64,000 nt of DNA from Marinimicrobium locisalis (GCF_039822625.1 NZ_JBDLLG010000004.1:124001-188000); one strand, 5' to 3'. Shown: positions 33,318 through 43,700, counted from the stretch's first letter. Made by a program: numbers and translations. Notes: generated by a model not told the origin, from the letters alone.

Positions 33318-33872
33318 TTAGAAGTCCGGGTCCCATTCCACCTCGATGCGTTCGGCGGCGAGGTCGACTGTGCGGACATAATGCTCCGGCACATAGGGAA
33401 CCAAACGTTCGTTCTGATCGATGCTCTCGGCATCGCCGCGCACCACCAGTACATCGTTGGCACCGGTTTCCATCAGGCGCGCTACACGCCCCAAGTCCAA
33501 CGTTTTACCGTCCCAATGGCTAATGACCCTCAGGCCCTGCAACTGGTGCCAGTAATAGTCGTCGCCCTCCAGCTCGGGAAGCTGTTGCCTTTCGACCGCG
33601 ATGGTGATGCCCGTGTATTGGGCCGCCAGATCGCGGTCGTCGACGCCCTTGATATGGGCGACGAACCCTTTGCCGTGCGGCCGACTCGCGTCAATCTCCA
33701 CCGTTTTCACCCCACGAGCTGTTTTCAGCCACCAGGGTCCGTAGTCGAACAAGTTCGCCTGCGGCTCGGTGAAGGAGTGGATTTTCACCCACCCCTGAAT
33801 GCCAAATACGGCCGTTATCCGCCCGACATCTATCAGGTTTGACCCTTTCTTTCGGGAGTCGGACTCGGCCAT
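33318..33872 (-). CDS. rimM: 16S rRNA processing protein RimM
   Basis: Assists 30S subunit maturation by binding S19. 184 residues with an N-terminal RimM domain (VGRITAVFGIQGWVKIHSFT near 15-35) and a C-terminal PRC barrel (about 100-184). The ATG at 33872 is used instead of a TTG at 33881. Lies 19 bp after rpsP. Confidence 0.94.
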   Translation of the reverse strand: MAESDSRKKGSNLIDVGRITAVFGIQGWVKIHSFTEPQANLFDYGPWWLKTARGVKTVEIDASRPHGKGFVAHIKGVDDRDLAAQYTGITIAVERQQLPELEGDDYYWHQLQGLRVISHWDGKTLDLGRVARLMETGANDVLVVRGDAESIDQNERLVPYVPEHYVRTVDLAAERIEVEWDPDF

Positions 33873-33891
33873 ATTCTGCAAACGGACCGGT

Positions 33892-34146
33892 TTAGGCCGC
33901 CGCTTGTTTCTTCTGCTCTTTCAGCAGACCGGCAACGCGCTCGCTCAGCTGAGCGCCCTGGTTTACCCAGTACTCAATGCGCTCATTGTCGATGCGCAAA
34001 CGCTCTTCCTGGCCCCGGGCAACCGGGTTAAAGAAGCCAACGCGCTCGATGTAACGGCCGTTACGTGCGCTGCGGCTGTCGGTTACGTTCAGGTGGTAAA
34101 ACGGACGTTTTTTGGAGCCGCCACGTGACAGACGAATAGTTACCAT
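33892..34146 (-). CDS. rpsP: 30S ribosomal protein S16
   Basis: 84-residue ribosomal protein that starts MVTIRLSRGGSKKRPFYHLN and contains RNGRYIERVGFFNPVA. First gene of the operon; the promoter is in the 170 bp upstream (34147-34319), where no clear boxes were assigned. Confidence 0.97.
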   Translation of the reverse strand: MVTIRLSRGGSKKRPFYHLNVTDSRSARNGRYIERVGFFNPVARGQEERLRIDNERIEYWVNQGAQLSERVAGLLKEQKKQAAA

Positions 34147-34319
34147 TGAGGATTTTCCTGTAATTTCCAATTGGGGCCGGCACTTACCGACACCCGGTGA
34201 AAAGACGCAATCGCACAGCGGGTGCGAAAGGCGCGGTATTTTAAGGGAAAGATCTGCCTTTGTATAGGGTGCTGGAGCAATTGGCGGACCACACCCACGC
34301 GGCCCGCCGGTGAGCGGGG

Positions 34320-36224
34320 TTATTCGGTCATGTCCCGGTAGCGGTTGGGCAGGTCGAGATCCACCGCCTGAGCTACCCCGGGCAGCCGAACGGAGTGGCT
34401 GTCGAGCTCAATTTGCTGCTCGTCAATCATGCCCTCACCAAAGTGATAGAGGGTGTTAAATTGACCCTTGGTGGCGTTCTGGTCATACTCGGCGGCGTTG
34501 GCTCGGGCCTGCTCCCGGCGCTGGGTGTAGGCCTCGAATGCGTCGCTGCCGTACCGCCGCCGTAGCATGGTCTCCACCACTCGCGGGGCCAGCACACTGG
34601 CGGTGGCATTGTTGCCGCCAAAGCCCTTGGAATTCAGAAAAGCCACATCCAGCGGCTTGTCCCGGCGGTCCAAGTCCGTGAGCGGGATGCGCAGGCGCTC
34701 GGCGAACACGTCATCCGCTACCCGATCAATAGTCTTAATGCCCGGCACAAAGCCGTATTTGAACACGCCCAGCGTATTGATCAGCTGCTCCCCGCTGGCC
34801 GCGGAGAGGGAGTGCCCCACGTAGGCTTTCACCGCCGTTACCGGCCAGTCGGTGATGCCGAACACCTCGGCCACCCGGTGGAATATTTCCGATTCAGTCA
34901 CCCGGTTCTGAGGCGTGCTGGAACCGTGGGCCTGAACGAAAGAACGTTCGCGAACCGCCTCTTCCCCCAAAATGGCGCGAGCCGAAGCCACCGCCTTGGC
35001 CATGGTGATGTAGTTTCCCGGCCCGGGTGCAGAAATCGATTTCTTGAAGCCATCGGCATTGATAAAGACGTCATTGACCGCGCCGTGAATGTCCGCGCCC
35101 AACTCCACTGCCAACGCATCGTCCATCAGCACGATGTATTGACTCGCCTCGGCAATGGTAAAACCACAGTTCTCACCAAATGGCCGACTGGAACGCCGGG
35201 GGTCGGACTGGTCCGACCCGTCGATTTTCTTGAGCTTGTCCTCCTGCGCCAGGGCGCCCATGGTGGCGTAGCCATCAATCACCTCGGGGAGGATGGGCGC
35301 TTCGGCGTTACCCACCACGGCCACCCGACAGCGGCCGGCGGTAATGTCCTCCACCGCCGCGCGCAGATTGTACAAAAAGGAGGCGCAAGCCCCGGCAATC
35401 GCGCCGGTTTGGCCGACACTGCCAATAATATAGGCATTTACGAAATCGGCGGGCATACTGTTCAGCCCTAGCGGGCACTGCTTAGTGGTAACCCGCCCTC
35501 CTTTGAGTCGGGCCTGCATCAAACCGCCCATACCGGCCTCGTCGAGCTGGCTCATGACGTTGCTGGCGTACACACTGACCTGATCCGGCCGCACCGCCCG
35601 GGAGATTTCCGGCCAGGGAATGCCGATGGACTGCACCGCATCGGAGGCACCGATTACGGTCATTTGCAGCGCGCGGGGATGAAAGCGGGAGTTGTACAGC
35701 GAACCGGGGTTGAACCCCTTGGGCAATTGGCCGGCGGATTTGACCGGCAGCTCGCGAACGCTGTCCCATTTTACCTGTACCGAACCGGGCAACGTTACCC
35801 GCACCTTGCGCCCCTCCCGCTCATCAAGGGTCCAATCCGAGGGCACTGGGTCCGGAAGCTCGCGCCACTCAAGCTCAAAACTGAGCGGCTCGCCACCGTT
35901 GGAGATTTCGGCATTTTTTTGCCAGTGGGCGGCGTCGACGTCGAACAGCTCGGAGTCGATACGGCGAATCAAGGTACCCTCAATGATCGCCGGGCCGAAT
36001 TGACGCTCAATGTCGGCAAGGTCATAGGGCCGGTCATCGGCGTCCCGGTAGGCGCCGTCTTCAAAACTGACCAATCCCATCAGCACCGCCAAACCCACCA
36101 GCGTTTCCTGCCGGTGCTCGGCGGGCAAGCTCTCCAGAATCATACGCCGGTAGGCGTGATGACCCGAGCTTCGGCCGGCGGCATTAAAGCCGCCAAAGCC
36201 CACAATAACCGGCAGTGATGACAT
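34320..36224 (-). CDS. fabY: Beta-ketoacyl-ACP synthase, FabY type
   Basis: A 634-residue ketosynthase, the same length as Pseudomonas aeruginosa FabY, which starts fatty acid synthesis by condensing acetyl-CoA with malonyl-ACP. N-terminal VIVGFGGFNAAGRSS is typical of that group. The thiolase-fold active site shows Cys in GACASFLYN (about 275), His in VQAHGSSTPQNRVTE (about 440) and His in VKAYVGHSLSAASG (about 475). It is divergent from an AraC/GlxA-type regulator across 157 bp. No fabH is visible in this window, so redundancy cannot be judged. Confidence 0.86.
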   Translation of the reverse strand: MSSLPVIVGFGGFNAAGRSSGHHAYRRMILESLPAEHRQETLVGLAVLMGLVSFEDGAYRDADDRPYDLADIERQFGPAIIEGTLIRRIDSELFDVDAAHWQKNAEISNGGEPLSFELEWRELPDPVPSDWTLDEREGRKVRVTLPGSVQVKWDSVRELPVKSAGQLPKGFNPGSLYNSRFHPRALQMTVIGASDAVQSIGIPWPEISRAVRPDQVSVYASNVMSQLDEAGMGGLMQARLKGGRVTTKQCPLGLNSMPADFVNAYIIGSVGQTGAIAGACASFLYNLRAAVEDITAGRCRVAVVGNAEAPILPEVIDGYATMGALAQEDKLKKIDGSDQSDPRRSSRPFGENCGFTIAEASQYIVLMDDALAVELGADIHGAVNDVFINADGFKKSISAPGPGNYITMAKAVASARAILGEEAVRERSFVQAHGSSTPQNRVTESEIFHRVAEVFGITDWPVTAVKAYVGHSLSAASGEQLINTLGVFKYGFVPGIKTIDRVADDVFAERLRIPLTDLDRRDKPLDVAFLNSKGFGGNNATASVLAPRVVETMLRRRYGSDAFEAYTQRREQARANAAEYDQNATKGQFNTLYHFGEGMIDEQQIELDSHSVRLPGVAQAVDLDLPNRYRDMTE

Positions 36225-36330
36225 AGAAAACTCCCTAATAATTCAACAGCCGCCACCGAACGGCGACGGACGGACCGACCACGAATAGTCAGAGAGTGTA
36301 TTGGTCTGAAGGAGGAATGTCATGGTTGTT

Positions 36331-36360
36331 TTAGCCAATACTTATGGTATTTTGGCCAAA
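36331..36360. promoter_or_regulatory. Candidate operator between fabY and the AraC-type gene
   Basis: TTTTAGCCAATAC and GTATTTTGGCCAAAA are imperfect inverted halves around TTATG, just upstream of the AraC-type start. It could be an autoregulatory or divergent operator; assignment from symmetry only. Confidence 0.3.
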
Positions 36361-36381
36361 AGCCCGGCTTAGGAGCCTACT

Positions 36382-37392
36382 ATGCCTCAAGTGCCCGGCG
36401 GCCCCATCCGGATCGCCTTCCTACTGAGCGACAATATGCTCGCCACCAGCGCCACGCTACCCATGGAGATGCTGCTCACGGCGGAGAGCGCCAGCCTGAG
36501 AGACCGAGGCCTGCACCGCAACCGTCTGCGCCTGAACACCGTTTCCGCTCTGGGTGAACCCGCCACCACCCGCTCGGGGCTGCGCTGGACACCGGATTAC
36601 GCGCTGGCCGATGCGCCCACACCGGACCTGGTGTACGTGCCCGGCTTCTGGCGCAACCCCCGACCGGTAATCCGGCGCCAGCCGGAAGTACTGGAATGGC
36701 TCCGGGGGCAATACCAAAACGGTGCGCTGATCAGCGCCGTGGGTACCGGCTGCTGCTTTCTCGCCGAAGCCGGTCTGCTGTCCGGCAAAGCCGCCACCAC
36801 CCATTGGCATTATTTCGACCAGTTTCAGCGGGATTATCCGGACGTGCAACTCAAACGCCAGTACTTCATCACTCAGGCGGGCAACCTCTACTGTGCCGCC
36901 AGCGTTAACTCCCTGGCGGATCTGACCGTACACTTTATTCAGCGACTCTACAGCAAGGCCATCGCCAGCCATGTGGAACGGCATTTCTCTCACGAAATCC
37001 GCCGTTCCTATGAAAGCAGCGGCTACTTCGAGCAGGCCCACAGCCGTCACCCGGATGAAGACATTGTGCAGGTTCAGCTCTGGCTACAGGACAACTACCC
37101 CAAGACCATTTCACTGGCGCAAGTCGCCCAGCGTTTCGGGTTGAGCTCCCGAACACTGAACCGCCGCTTTAAGGCCGCCACGGGCCAGACGCCCCTGGAA
37201 TACTTACAGGAAATTCGAATCAACAACGCCCGGGACTTGTTAAAAACCAGCAACCTTACGATTGGGGAAATCGCCGATAAGGTGGGCTACCAAGATACGG
37301 GCTACTTTACCACGCTGTTTAAAAAACAGTTGGCCACCACACCCCGGGAATATCGGGCCACGGTGCGGGCGAAATTGTTCAGCGCGGAATAG
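36382..37392 (+). CDS. GlxA/AraC-family transcriptional regulator
   Basis: 336 residues: an N-terminal DJ-1/PfpI-like domain (about 10-190, with DLVYVPGFW and the nucleophile-elbow-like VGTGCCFLAEAGLL) and a C-terminal AraC helix-turn-helix pair (about 230-328, VAQRFGLSSRTLNRRFKAAT and IGEIADKVGYQDTGYFTTLF). GlxA-type regulators often sense small nitrogen or carbon metabolites; the ligand here is unknown. Divergent to fabY, so it may regulate it. Followed by a hairpin terminator. Confidence 0.87.
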   Translation: MPQVPGGPIRIAFLLSDNMLATSATLPMEMLLTAESASLRDRGLHRNRLRLNTVSALGEPATTRSGLRWTPDYALADAPTPDLVYVPGFWRNPRPVIRRQPEVLEWLRGQYQNGALISAVGTGCCFLAEAGLLSGKAATTHWHYFDQFQRDYPDVQLKRQYFITQAGNLYCAASVNSLADLTVHFIQRLYSKAIASHVERHFSHEIRRSYESSGYFEQAHSRHPDEDIVQVQLWLQDNYPKTISLAQVAQRFGLSSRTLNRRFKAATGQTPLEYLQEIRINNARDLLKTSNLTIGEIADKVGYQDTGYFTTLFKKQLATTPREYRATVRAKLFSAE

Positions 37393-37403
37393 CGCTCACG
37401 AAA

Positions 37404-37427
37404 AAGCCGGAGGCTAAGCTCCGGCTT
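37404..37427 (+). terminator. Terminator of the GlxA/AraC gene
   Basis: AAGCCGGAG and CTCCGGCTT (9-bp perfect stem, 6-nt loop), 12 bp after the stop. The T tract is poor on the plus strand but A5 precedes it, so it may also end the Hsp20 transcript on the minus strand. Confidence 0.6.
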
Positions 37428-37462
37428 CTCAAGGGCGTAAGGTAACGGATTAGCGCACGAGT

Positions 37463-37978
37463 TTAAGCCGCCTTGGTTTCGCTATTACCCGTTTCACTTT
37501 TGTTGTCCTGAGAAACGCTTTTAACCTCATCCTTGCGGTTCTCAACCTGGCCCTGGCCATCGTTAATCTGGATAGTGCGGGGCTTCATTGCATCGGGAAT
37601 TTCCCGCTTCAGCTCGATGTGCAGCAAGCCGTTTTCAAAGTTGGCTGACTTGACCTCCACATGGTCCGCCAGTTGGAAACGACGCTCGAAGTTGCGAGCG
37701 GCAATCCCCTGATGCAGATAGGTGCGCTCTTCCTTTTCCGGTTCCTTGTTGGCGGAAACGGTTAGGTGGTTCTGATTGACCTCAATGTTCAGCTCGGAGC
37801 GGTCAAAGCCGGCCACGGCCATGGTAATTCGGTACTCATCCTCTCCGGTCAGTTCAATGTTGTACGGAGGGTAACTGGGCTGGTTCTGCTCGGTGCGACT
37901 CAGGCTGTCGAGTAGGCTGGCCATGCGATCGAAACCGATAGCGGAACGGTACAGGGGAGCAAAATCTAAGCTACGCAT
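37463..37978 (-). CDS. Small heat-shock protein, Hsp20 (IbpA-like)
   Basis: 171-residue ATP-independent holdase. N-terminal MRSLDFAPLYRSAIGFDRM matches IbpA. The alpha-crystallin domain (about 40-130) has YRITMAVAGFDRSELNIEV and the terminal GLLHIELKREIP. The C-terminal tail after the domain is longer and more charged than in E. coli IbpA (137 residues) and lacks an obvious IxI motif except near RTIQIND. A sigma-32-type promoter and a ROSE-like 5' leader precede it, so expression should rise with temperature. Confidence 0.9.
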   Translation of the reverse strand: MRSLDFAPLYRSAIGFDRMASLLDSLSRTEQNQPSYPPYNIELTGEDEYRITMAVAGFDRSELNIEVNQNHLTVSANKEPEKEERTYLHQGIAARNFERRFQLADHVEVKSANFENGLLHIELKREIPDAMKPRTIQINDGQGQVENRKDEVKSVSQDNKSETGNSETKAA

Positions 37979-37984
37979 AATAAT

Positions 37985-38003
37985 ATCCTCACTTCAGAGC
38001 AAT
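37985..38003 (-). promoter_or_regulatory. Probable ROSE RNA thermometer helix
   Basis: On the mRNA, ATTGCTC-TGAAGT-GAGGAT folds so that UUGCU pairs with the AGGA of the Shine-Dalgarno sequence, with a G opposite G. This is the diagnostic ROSE arrangement just before a small heat-shock gene. The leader is roughly 135 nt long and has further GC-rich stems upstream (38040-38100). Confidence 0.6.
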
Positions 38004-38121
38004 ATTGGTGGTGACTTATCACAATGATCAAGTCGGTTCAGTTGACTGCCACCGTACCCCGGCGACGCATGCCGCCTATCGGCCGGTGGCCGAACCCCCC
38101 TCTTGAGCGGGTTCAATTAAA

Positions 38122-38149
38122 AAATAGGGGCAGTCAACCGCTTTTCAAG
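38122..38149 (-). promoter_or_regulatory. Sigma-32 (RpoH) promoter
   Basis: Minus-strand CTTGAAA-N12-CCCCTATTT matches the heat-shock consensus (CTTGAA, 13-nt spacing, CCCCAT). It lies about 145 nt upstream of the Hsp20 start. Confidence 0.8.
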
Positions 38150-38175
38150 GCTCTGAGTGAAAATATTCTAAAGGC

Positions 38176-39099
38176 CTAGTGCTTTCTCAAAATGTTCTCC
38201 AGCGCCACGCCCAAATCTGGAAAACGATGCTGAAAGTCCGTTTCAATAGCCACTTCCGGGAGCACCCGCTGGCTGGCCAACAGCAGCTCGTCCGCCATGT
38301 CCGCCATCAAGGTTCGCAACACAAAAGGCGGCACTGGGAAAATCGCCGGGCGGTGCAACACCCGGGCAAGGGTGCGGGTGAATTGCCGGTTGGTGACCGG
38401 GTTGGGGGCAGTGCCGTTCACCGGCCCGGAGAGGGTCTCCGAATCCAGGCAGTGGAGAATCAGCGCGACGATGTCGTCCCGGTGGATCCAAGACATCCAT
38501 TGCCGGCCCGAGCCCAGCCGACCACCAAGCCCGAGTTTGAAAGGCAACAGCATGGGTTGCAGAGCACCTCCATCTTGTCCCAATACGATACCGGTGCGAA
38601 GCCGGCAAACCCGGGTCCCATGGTCGGAAAACCGTTCGGCGACGGCCTCCCAATCCCGGCACAACTGGGCGGCAAAGCCGCTGCCCGAGCCATTGGTTTC
38701 CGTCAGAGGGGTATCACCCCCATCCCCGTAAAAGCCAATGGCACTGCCGCTCACCATGCGCTGGGGAAAGGAACCACGCGATTGGAAATGCTCCAGCAGG
38801 GCCTCGGTGGTGCCAATGCGGCTACGCCGAAATTCCTCCTTGCGCCGTTCATTCCAGCGACCCGCCGCCAATGGCTCCCCGGCCAGGTTAATAACCGTGT
38901 CAACGGGTTTGTCGGGCAACTGTTTGAGCTCCGTCACCAGGCTGACGCCGGTACCGAGCGTCTTGGCGGCCCGGATCGTATCGCGGGTCAACACCGTGAG
39001 CCGATCACCCCGTTCCTGTAAGGCTTGGCACAAGGGCACGCCAATAAAGCCGGTACCACCGGTAAGCAGAATCTCGCGCGGGTGATTGTCTGTGGTCAT
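38176..39099 (-). CDS. TIGR01777/YfcH-like NAD-dependent epimerase
   Basis: 307-residue SDR-type protein. The nucleotide motif LLTGGTGFIGVPLCQAL lies at 11-27, the family segment NLAGEPLAAGRWNERRK near 85 and the SGSAIGFYGDGGD block near 120. A C-terminal DUF1731-like part (GTAPNPVTNRQFTRTLARVL and after) follows. Substrate unknown for the family. The ATG at 39099 has GGAG upstream; earlier in-frame codons to 39168 are not conserved. It is divergent to the UspA gene. Confidence 0.85.
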   Translation of the reverse strand: MTTDNHPREILLTGGTGFIGVPLCQALQERGDRLTVLTRDTIRAAKTLGTGVSLVTELKQLPDKPVDTVINLAGEPLAAGRWNERRKEEFRRSRIGTTEALLEHFQSRGSFPQRMVSGSAIGFYGDGGDTPLTETNGSGSGFAAQLCRDWEAVAERFSDHGTRVCRLRTGIVLGQDGGALQPMLLPFKLGLGGRLGSGRQWMSWIHRDDIVALILHCLDSETLSGPVNGTAPNPVTNRQFTRTLARVLHRPAIFPVPPFVLRTLMADMADELLLASQRVLPEVAIETDFQHRFPDLGVALENILRKH

Positions 39100-39250
39100 A
39101 GAAACCGTCTCCAACCTTGGTGGATGAATGGACATTGCCTCCCGTGGGGAGTTCATTGAGAGCGTCACATACCTTTACTGGTATGGTGCCACTTCAGATC
39201 ACCCTCCCCTCTGGACTACAATAACAATAACACTTACAAGGGAGACGTCT

Positions 39251-39688
39251 ATGCCCGGATACACCACCATCCTGGTAGCGTTGGATTTGTCACAAGATTC
39301 AACCGTTGTCATCGAAGCCGCCCGAAAGCTGACTGACAACGAATACCACCTGCACTTGGTTCATGTGGCGGAACATCCGGTCACCGCCCTGGGCAGCAGC
39401 ACCGGTAAAAACCACCGCCACGGCGAACAAGAAGTTCGCCAGGAAGTTTACCCCCAAATCCATGAGTACACCCAGGGCCTGGCCGTGACACCGGATCACA
39501 TTCACATTCTGTTCGGCGACCCTCCCACGGAAATCCACTACCTGGCCGAAAAGCTGGGAGCGGATGTCATTGTCGTCGGCAGCCACGGGGAAAAAGGTTT
39601 GAAGCGACTGCTGGGCACCACCGCCACCGACATCCTCCACGGCGCCAGTTGCGACGTGCTCACCGTTCGCATCCGCGAGCCCAAATAG
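39251..39688 (+). CDS. Universal stress protein UspA family
   Basis: 145 residues. Starts YTTILVALDLSQDS and ends with the nucleotide-binding-type motif VGSHGEKGLKRLLGTTATDI (about 113-132). Family members act in stress survival. The ATG at 39251 follows GGGAGA. A strong terminator follows. Confidence 0.88.
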   Translation: MPGYTTILVALDLSQDSTVVIEAARKLTDNEYHLHLVHVAEHPVTALGSSTGKNHRHGEQEVRQEVYPQIHEYTQGLAVTPDHIHILFGDPPTEIHYLAEKLGADVIVVGSHGEKGLKRLLGTTATDILHGASCDVLTVRIREPK

Positions 39689-39697
39689 CGCGCATAA

Positions 39698-39730
39698 AAA
39701 AACCCGCGTCCCAGAAGGCCGCGGGTTTTT
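39698..39730. terminator. Bidirectional terminator between uspA and sapC
   Basis: A7-ACCCGCG, a 12-nt loop, CGCGGGT-T5. It serves the convergent UspA and SapC genes. Confidence 0.85.
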
Positions 39731-39751
39731 GTGAACCGTTCAGTGTCAGAA

Positions 39752-40504
39752 TCAGGCGGCCGTTTTGGACTGTTCTGAGTACTTGTTCACCAAACCGTTC
39801 AGGTTCTGCAGAGATTGCAGGTGACTGAAGATAATTTCCAGCCCATCCTTCTTGAACAAGTCCAGAACTTCTTCGTCTTTCAACGCCTTGAGCTTTTCGC
39901 GATTAACGACGTAGAAGCCGGTCAGGTTAAAGCCACCGCCTTCCTGCCCGTCTTTGAGCTTAATGTTGGCTTCCATTGGCTCCAGAAGCTCCAGCTCCGA
40001 CAGCTTTTTGCAGAACACATTGGTCAGCTCGGCGCGGTACTGGTAATCCTTCAGGAAATCCATCACACCCTTGAGCTCATCGGTCTGCTCCCCGGATTCA
40101 GTAAACAGGCGCTTGCCCTGGCTGCCGTCTTTGCTCCAGCCTTCGTACTGATCGTCGATGCACAGGGTAAAGTTTTCACTCTTGCCATCGTTGGCAAAGG
40201 CGAAGGGATAGCGGCGGATAAAGCCCGGTACATAGCGCAGAGTCAGGCGCTTTTTGTCATCCAGAAACAGGTTCTGCCCTTTCTTCAGGCCCATAACACC
40301 CAGGGGCACAAAGCCGCCGTCGTCCTGGGTTTTGGCGAAGATAACCGGCAGTTCGCGGGCGACGGACGCAATCTCGGTGGCCAGCAGCGGAACGGAGTTC
40401 ATTTCGGCCGTAAAGGCATGATTCTCAATTTGGATGGCCCAATCGCGGTGCGTTTCACTGGAGACTGGCTGAATGTTGTTGTAGATAAGAAGTTGTTTCG
40501 ACAC
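39752..40504 (-). CDS. SapC-family protein
   Basis: 250-residue soluble protein of the SapC family (PF07277), known from S-layer gene neighbourhoods in Campylobacter but widespread with unknown function. Recognised by FAVNREKLKALKDEEV-type C-terminal motif (here VVNREKLKALKDEEVLDLFK), the LRYVPGFIRRYPFAFA segment and LCIDDQYEGW. No TonB receptor or tryptophan halogenase neighbours, which often accompany this family in marine bacteria. Confidence 0.78.
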   Translation of the reverse strand: MSKQLLIYNNIQPVSSETHRDWAIQIENHAFTAEMNSVPLLATEIASVARELPVIFAKTQDDGGFVPLGVMGLKKGQNLFLDDKKRLTLRYVPGFIRRYPFAFANDGKSENFTLCIDDQYEGWSKDGSQGKRLFTESGEQTDELKGVMDFLKDYQYRAELTNVFCKKLSELELLEPMEANIKLKDGQEGGGFNLTGFYVVNREKLKALKDEEVLDLFKKDGLEIIFSHLQSLQNLNGLVNKYSEQSKTAA

Positions 40505-40745
40505 GTGACTACCTCAGTTGTTATTCTCGAGCGCCGCACCGGGCGCCGTAAAGAAAGAAGGGCCAAATACTAGCATTTTCCCGCCGCCTGTCACCACCCA
40601 CATTGAACGCCACCCCCAGCATGGGCGCATTAATTGCCCCTTGAGCCTATTCCCGCTAGTATTGACCCAAGCCCCATAGCCAGGCCGCCATAAGGAGGCA
40701 CCTGCGATAATAAGCCGCTCAGGCGATTCCCTACAGGACCCCCGC

Positions 40746-43700
40746 ATGCTCGACACCCCCCGTATTCTGCGCCCCCTGCCCGCCCTGGTTTTACTCGTGA
40801 CCTGTCTGGCAGTACCCCCATTGAGTGAAGCGGCTAAAAACCGCCCCGAGAAAGCCGCCCCCACTACCGAGGCCGAGCCTCAGGGAATGGGCACCTACCG
40901 CTCGAAGCACGGCTACCGGCTGGAACTGGAGGGGACCGAGTGGCAGCACTGGGACGACGTCGACGAGCACGTCTCCCACGCGGATGTGGGCGCGGAGCGC
41001 AGGCAGGGCGCCTTCGTGACGGTGAACGCCTGTTTCGCGCAATGGCAACCAGGCCCCGAGGCCGTCAACTTCGCCCTGCTGCGAAGCATGGGGCATCAGT
41101 ACCCTACCCCGGGGACCCGCGCCGAAGGTAAGCTGACCATCGAGGGCGAAACCGCCCGCGTATGGGAGTTCCTCCGCCCGCGCGAGGACCAGCCGCCCTT
41201 TCGCTTTCGCTACCATGTGATTGAGCGGGGGAGTTGTGCCCTGTTGCTCACGGTCTGGACGACGCTGGACGACGACGCTCTGGATACCATGTCGACTGAA
41301 CTGGTGGAGCGGCTGCATTTCGAGCCACTGAAAGACACTGCTTCCAATGGCGCTGCCGAGGCGGCCCAAGCCTGGTTCTACAATGCGGCCGGCCTCTACT
41401 TCCACAGTGCCGAGAACTACCTTTCCGCAGCGGAGGGCTTCCGACTGGCCGCCACCCTCGACCCCGGCGACACCGCCTACATCAATAACGCCGCCTCCAC
41501 CTACAACCGGTTAAACCAGTACGGTGCCGGCCTGCAGTTGCTCAAGCGGCCCGCTATTGCGGAACAGGAAGACTCCGTGGTGAAAGGCTGGCTGGGCTGG
41601 TTTGAATACCACCTGGGGAACTACGGCGAGGCCGCCGAGCACTACCGGCAAGGGTTTGAACTGGGAGAGCTCTCGGAAGATGACCTCTACGCCTATACCC
41701 AGAGCCTGATTCAACAGGGGCGGCTGGACCGCGCCACCACCGTGGTACGTCGATACGCCCCGAAAGAGCCCGGCGTGACAGCCGTCCAAGCCCTGACCGA
41801 GCTGGCCGTGGCCCGCGAGGCCTATGAGGAAGCCCTGGAGATACTCGACAAGGCCGATGCCCGAGGCGTTCGCTCCACCGCCCTGGACACCACCCGCATG
41901 GATGTACTGGGCGCCATGCGCGAGTACGAACGGGTGGTCGCCTACAGTGACGAGCTGATCGCACAGGGCCGTGGTTCCGCGCTGGTTTATAACTACCGGG
42001 GCGATGCCCAGTATCAACTCGAGCGCTACAACGAGGCCAAGGCGTCTTTTGAACAAGCACTGGTGCTTCAGCCCGGAGACACCAACACCGCCGAATACCT
42101 GCGCTACACCAACGCGCAGCTGGGCAAGGGCGATTCGGCCTCAATCAACCGGCCCATCAAACCGGTGGCTTGGCCCGAGCTCAAGGCGCCCATCAATGTG
42201 GCCGGTATCGAGAAGTATGACTCCCACTACCCGCTGACCGTCACCGCTTATCGGTACGACCCGGACAAGCCTCTCAAAACGACGCACGTACGCCATATCG
42301 CCGTGCACGACCAAGCCGGGGTTCAGCGCCACAGCACGCTGTACGCCCGGTTTAATCCGCTATCCGAGAAGCTGTATATCAATCGGCTCGACGTCTTCGA
42401 TACCGAGGACCGCAAGGTCTCGGAGCTGGACCGCAGCAGCCTCTATATAGGCGATGCGTCCGATTACGATCAGGCCACGTTCGGCAAAGTCGTGCGCGCC
42501 CCGGTGGCGGGGTTGGCGCCCAACTACCGCATCGAATTCGTATACACGTTAGAGGAGCGCTCGGTCGCGGAGGAGTTTCCATTCGAGCGCCTGTACCTTT
42601 CCGGGGAGCGTCCCATCGGCCTGGCGGCGCTGTACATTGAGGGCGATCTCAAGGACCTGCTCTACAACCAGACCAACGCCCCCAAACCTCAAAAGCGGAA
42701 CAACAGCCTGCTATGGGCCGTGGAAAACCCCACCCCGTCCCTCTGGGAGCCCATGCAGGTGGACGACGAGGAGTATATGGCCAGTGTGGTGCTAGTGAGT
42801 GAGAACCAATGGCGCAGCGCCGGTGAAGACTACCGCCAGCGGGTCGACGATTTGATTCTTGCCGAAAGCCCGGAGCTGGCACCATTGGTAGAGCAGCTCA
42901 CCGGTGATTTGAATCCGAAAGACAGCCGGGCACGCATCGCCGCACTCGCCCGCTATGTGCAGGAAACATTGACCTATAAGGCGTTGGAGTTCGGCGTGCG
43001 CGGCTACACCCCCAACCCGCCCACGAAAATCCTGCAGGACCGCTTTGGGGACTGTAAGGATCACTCGGTCCTATTGTGGCGCCTGCTTCGCGAGGCCGGC
43101 ATTCCCGCCGAACTGGCCCTGGCCAACCTGTCCGGCCCCGTTGACCCGGATATGCCCAGCATCGACCAATTCGACCACATGGTGGTCTACCTGCCCGAGT
43201 GGCGCGGCGGGAGCTTTATCGACGCCACCAACAAAGACATTGACCTGCTGGCGGTCTCGCCCGACGGGTTGGGCGGCTCCTGGACGCTGACCCTCGGTAA
43301 GAAGCCGGACCTGGTGGCCGTGCCAGCGCTCAACCGCAGTCAGGTTCGAATTCAGCGGGACTTGGAAGTACAGCCCAACGGTGACTTGGACGTGACCGAA
43401 CGAGTCCACATGGGCGCCTATTTCGCCTCCACCCTGCGCAGTCACTTGAAAAACATTGAACCGCGCGAACGCCTTAACTGGGTGCAACGTTTCCTGGGGG
43501 ACGGTGGGGAACCGGTAGCGGTGGAGTCACTGAGCGTTGATCACCTCTTTGCCACCGACAAGGACTTGGTACTAAACCTTCGCTACCGCGTCAGCCCCAT
43601 GGGCTTCTGGAATGAGCAAAACCTGGTGTTGGATCCGGCCTACTGGGAACACTACTACCTCAGCAACCACTGGGTACATAACCGGCAAACCGACTTCGAA

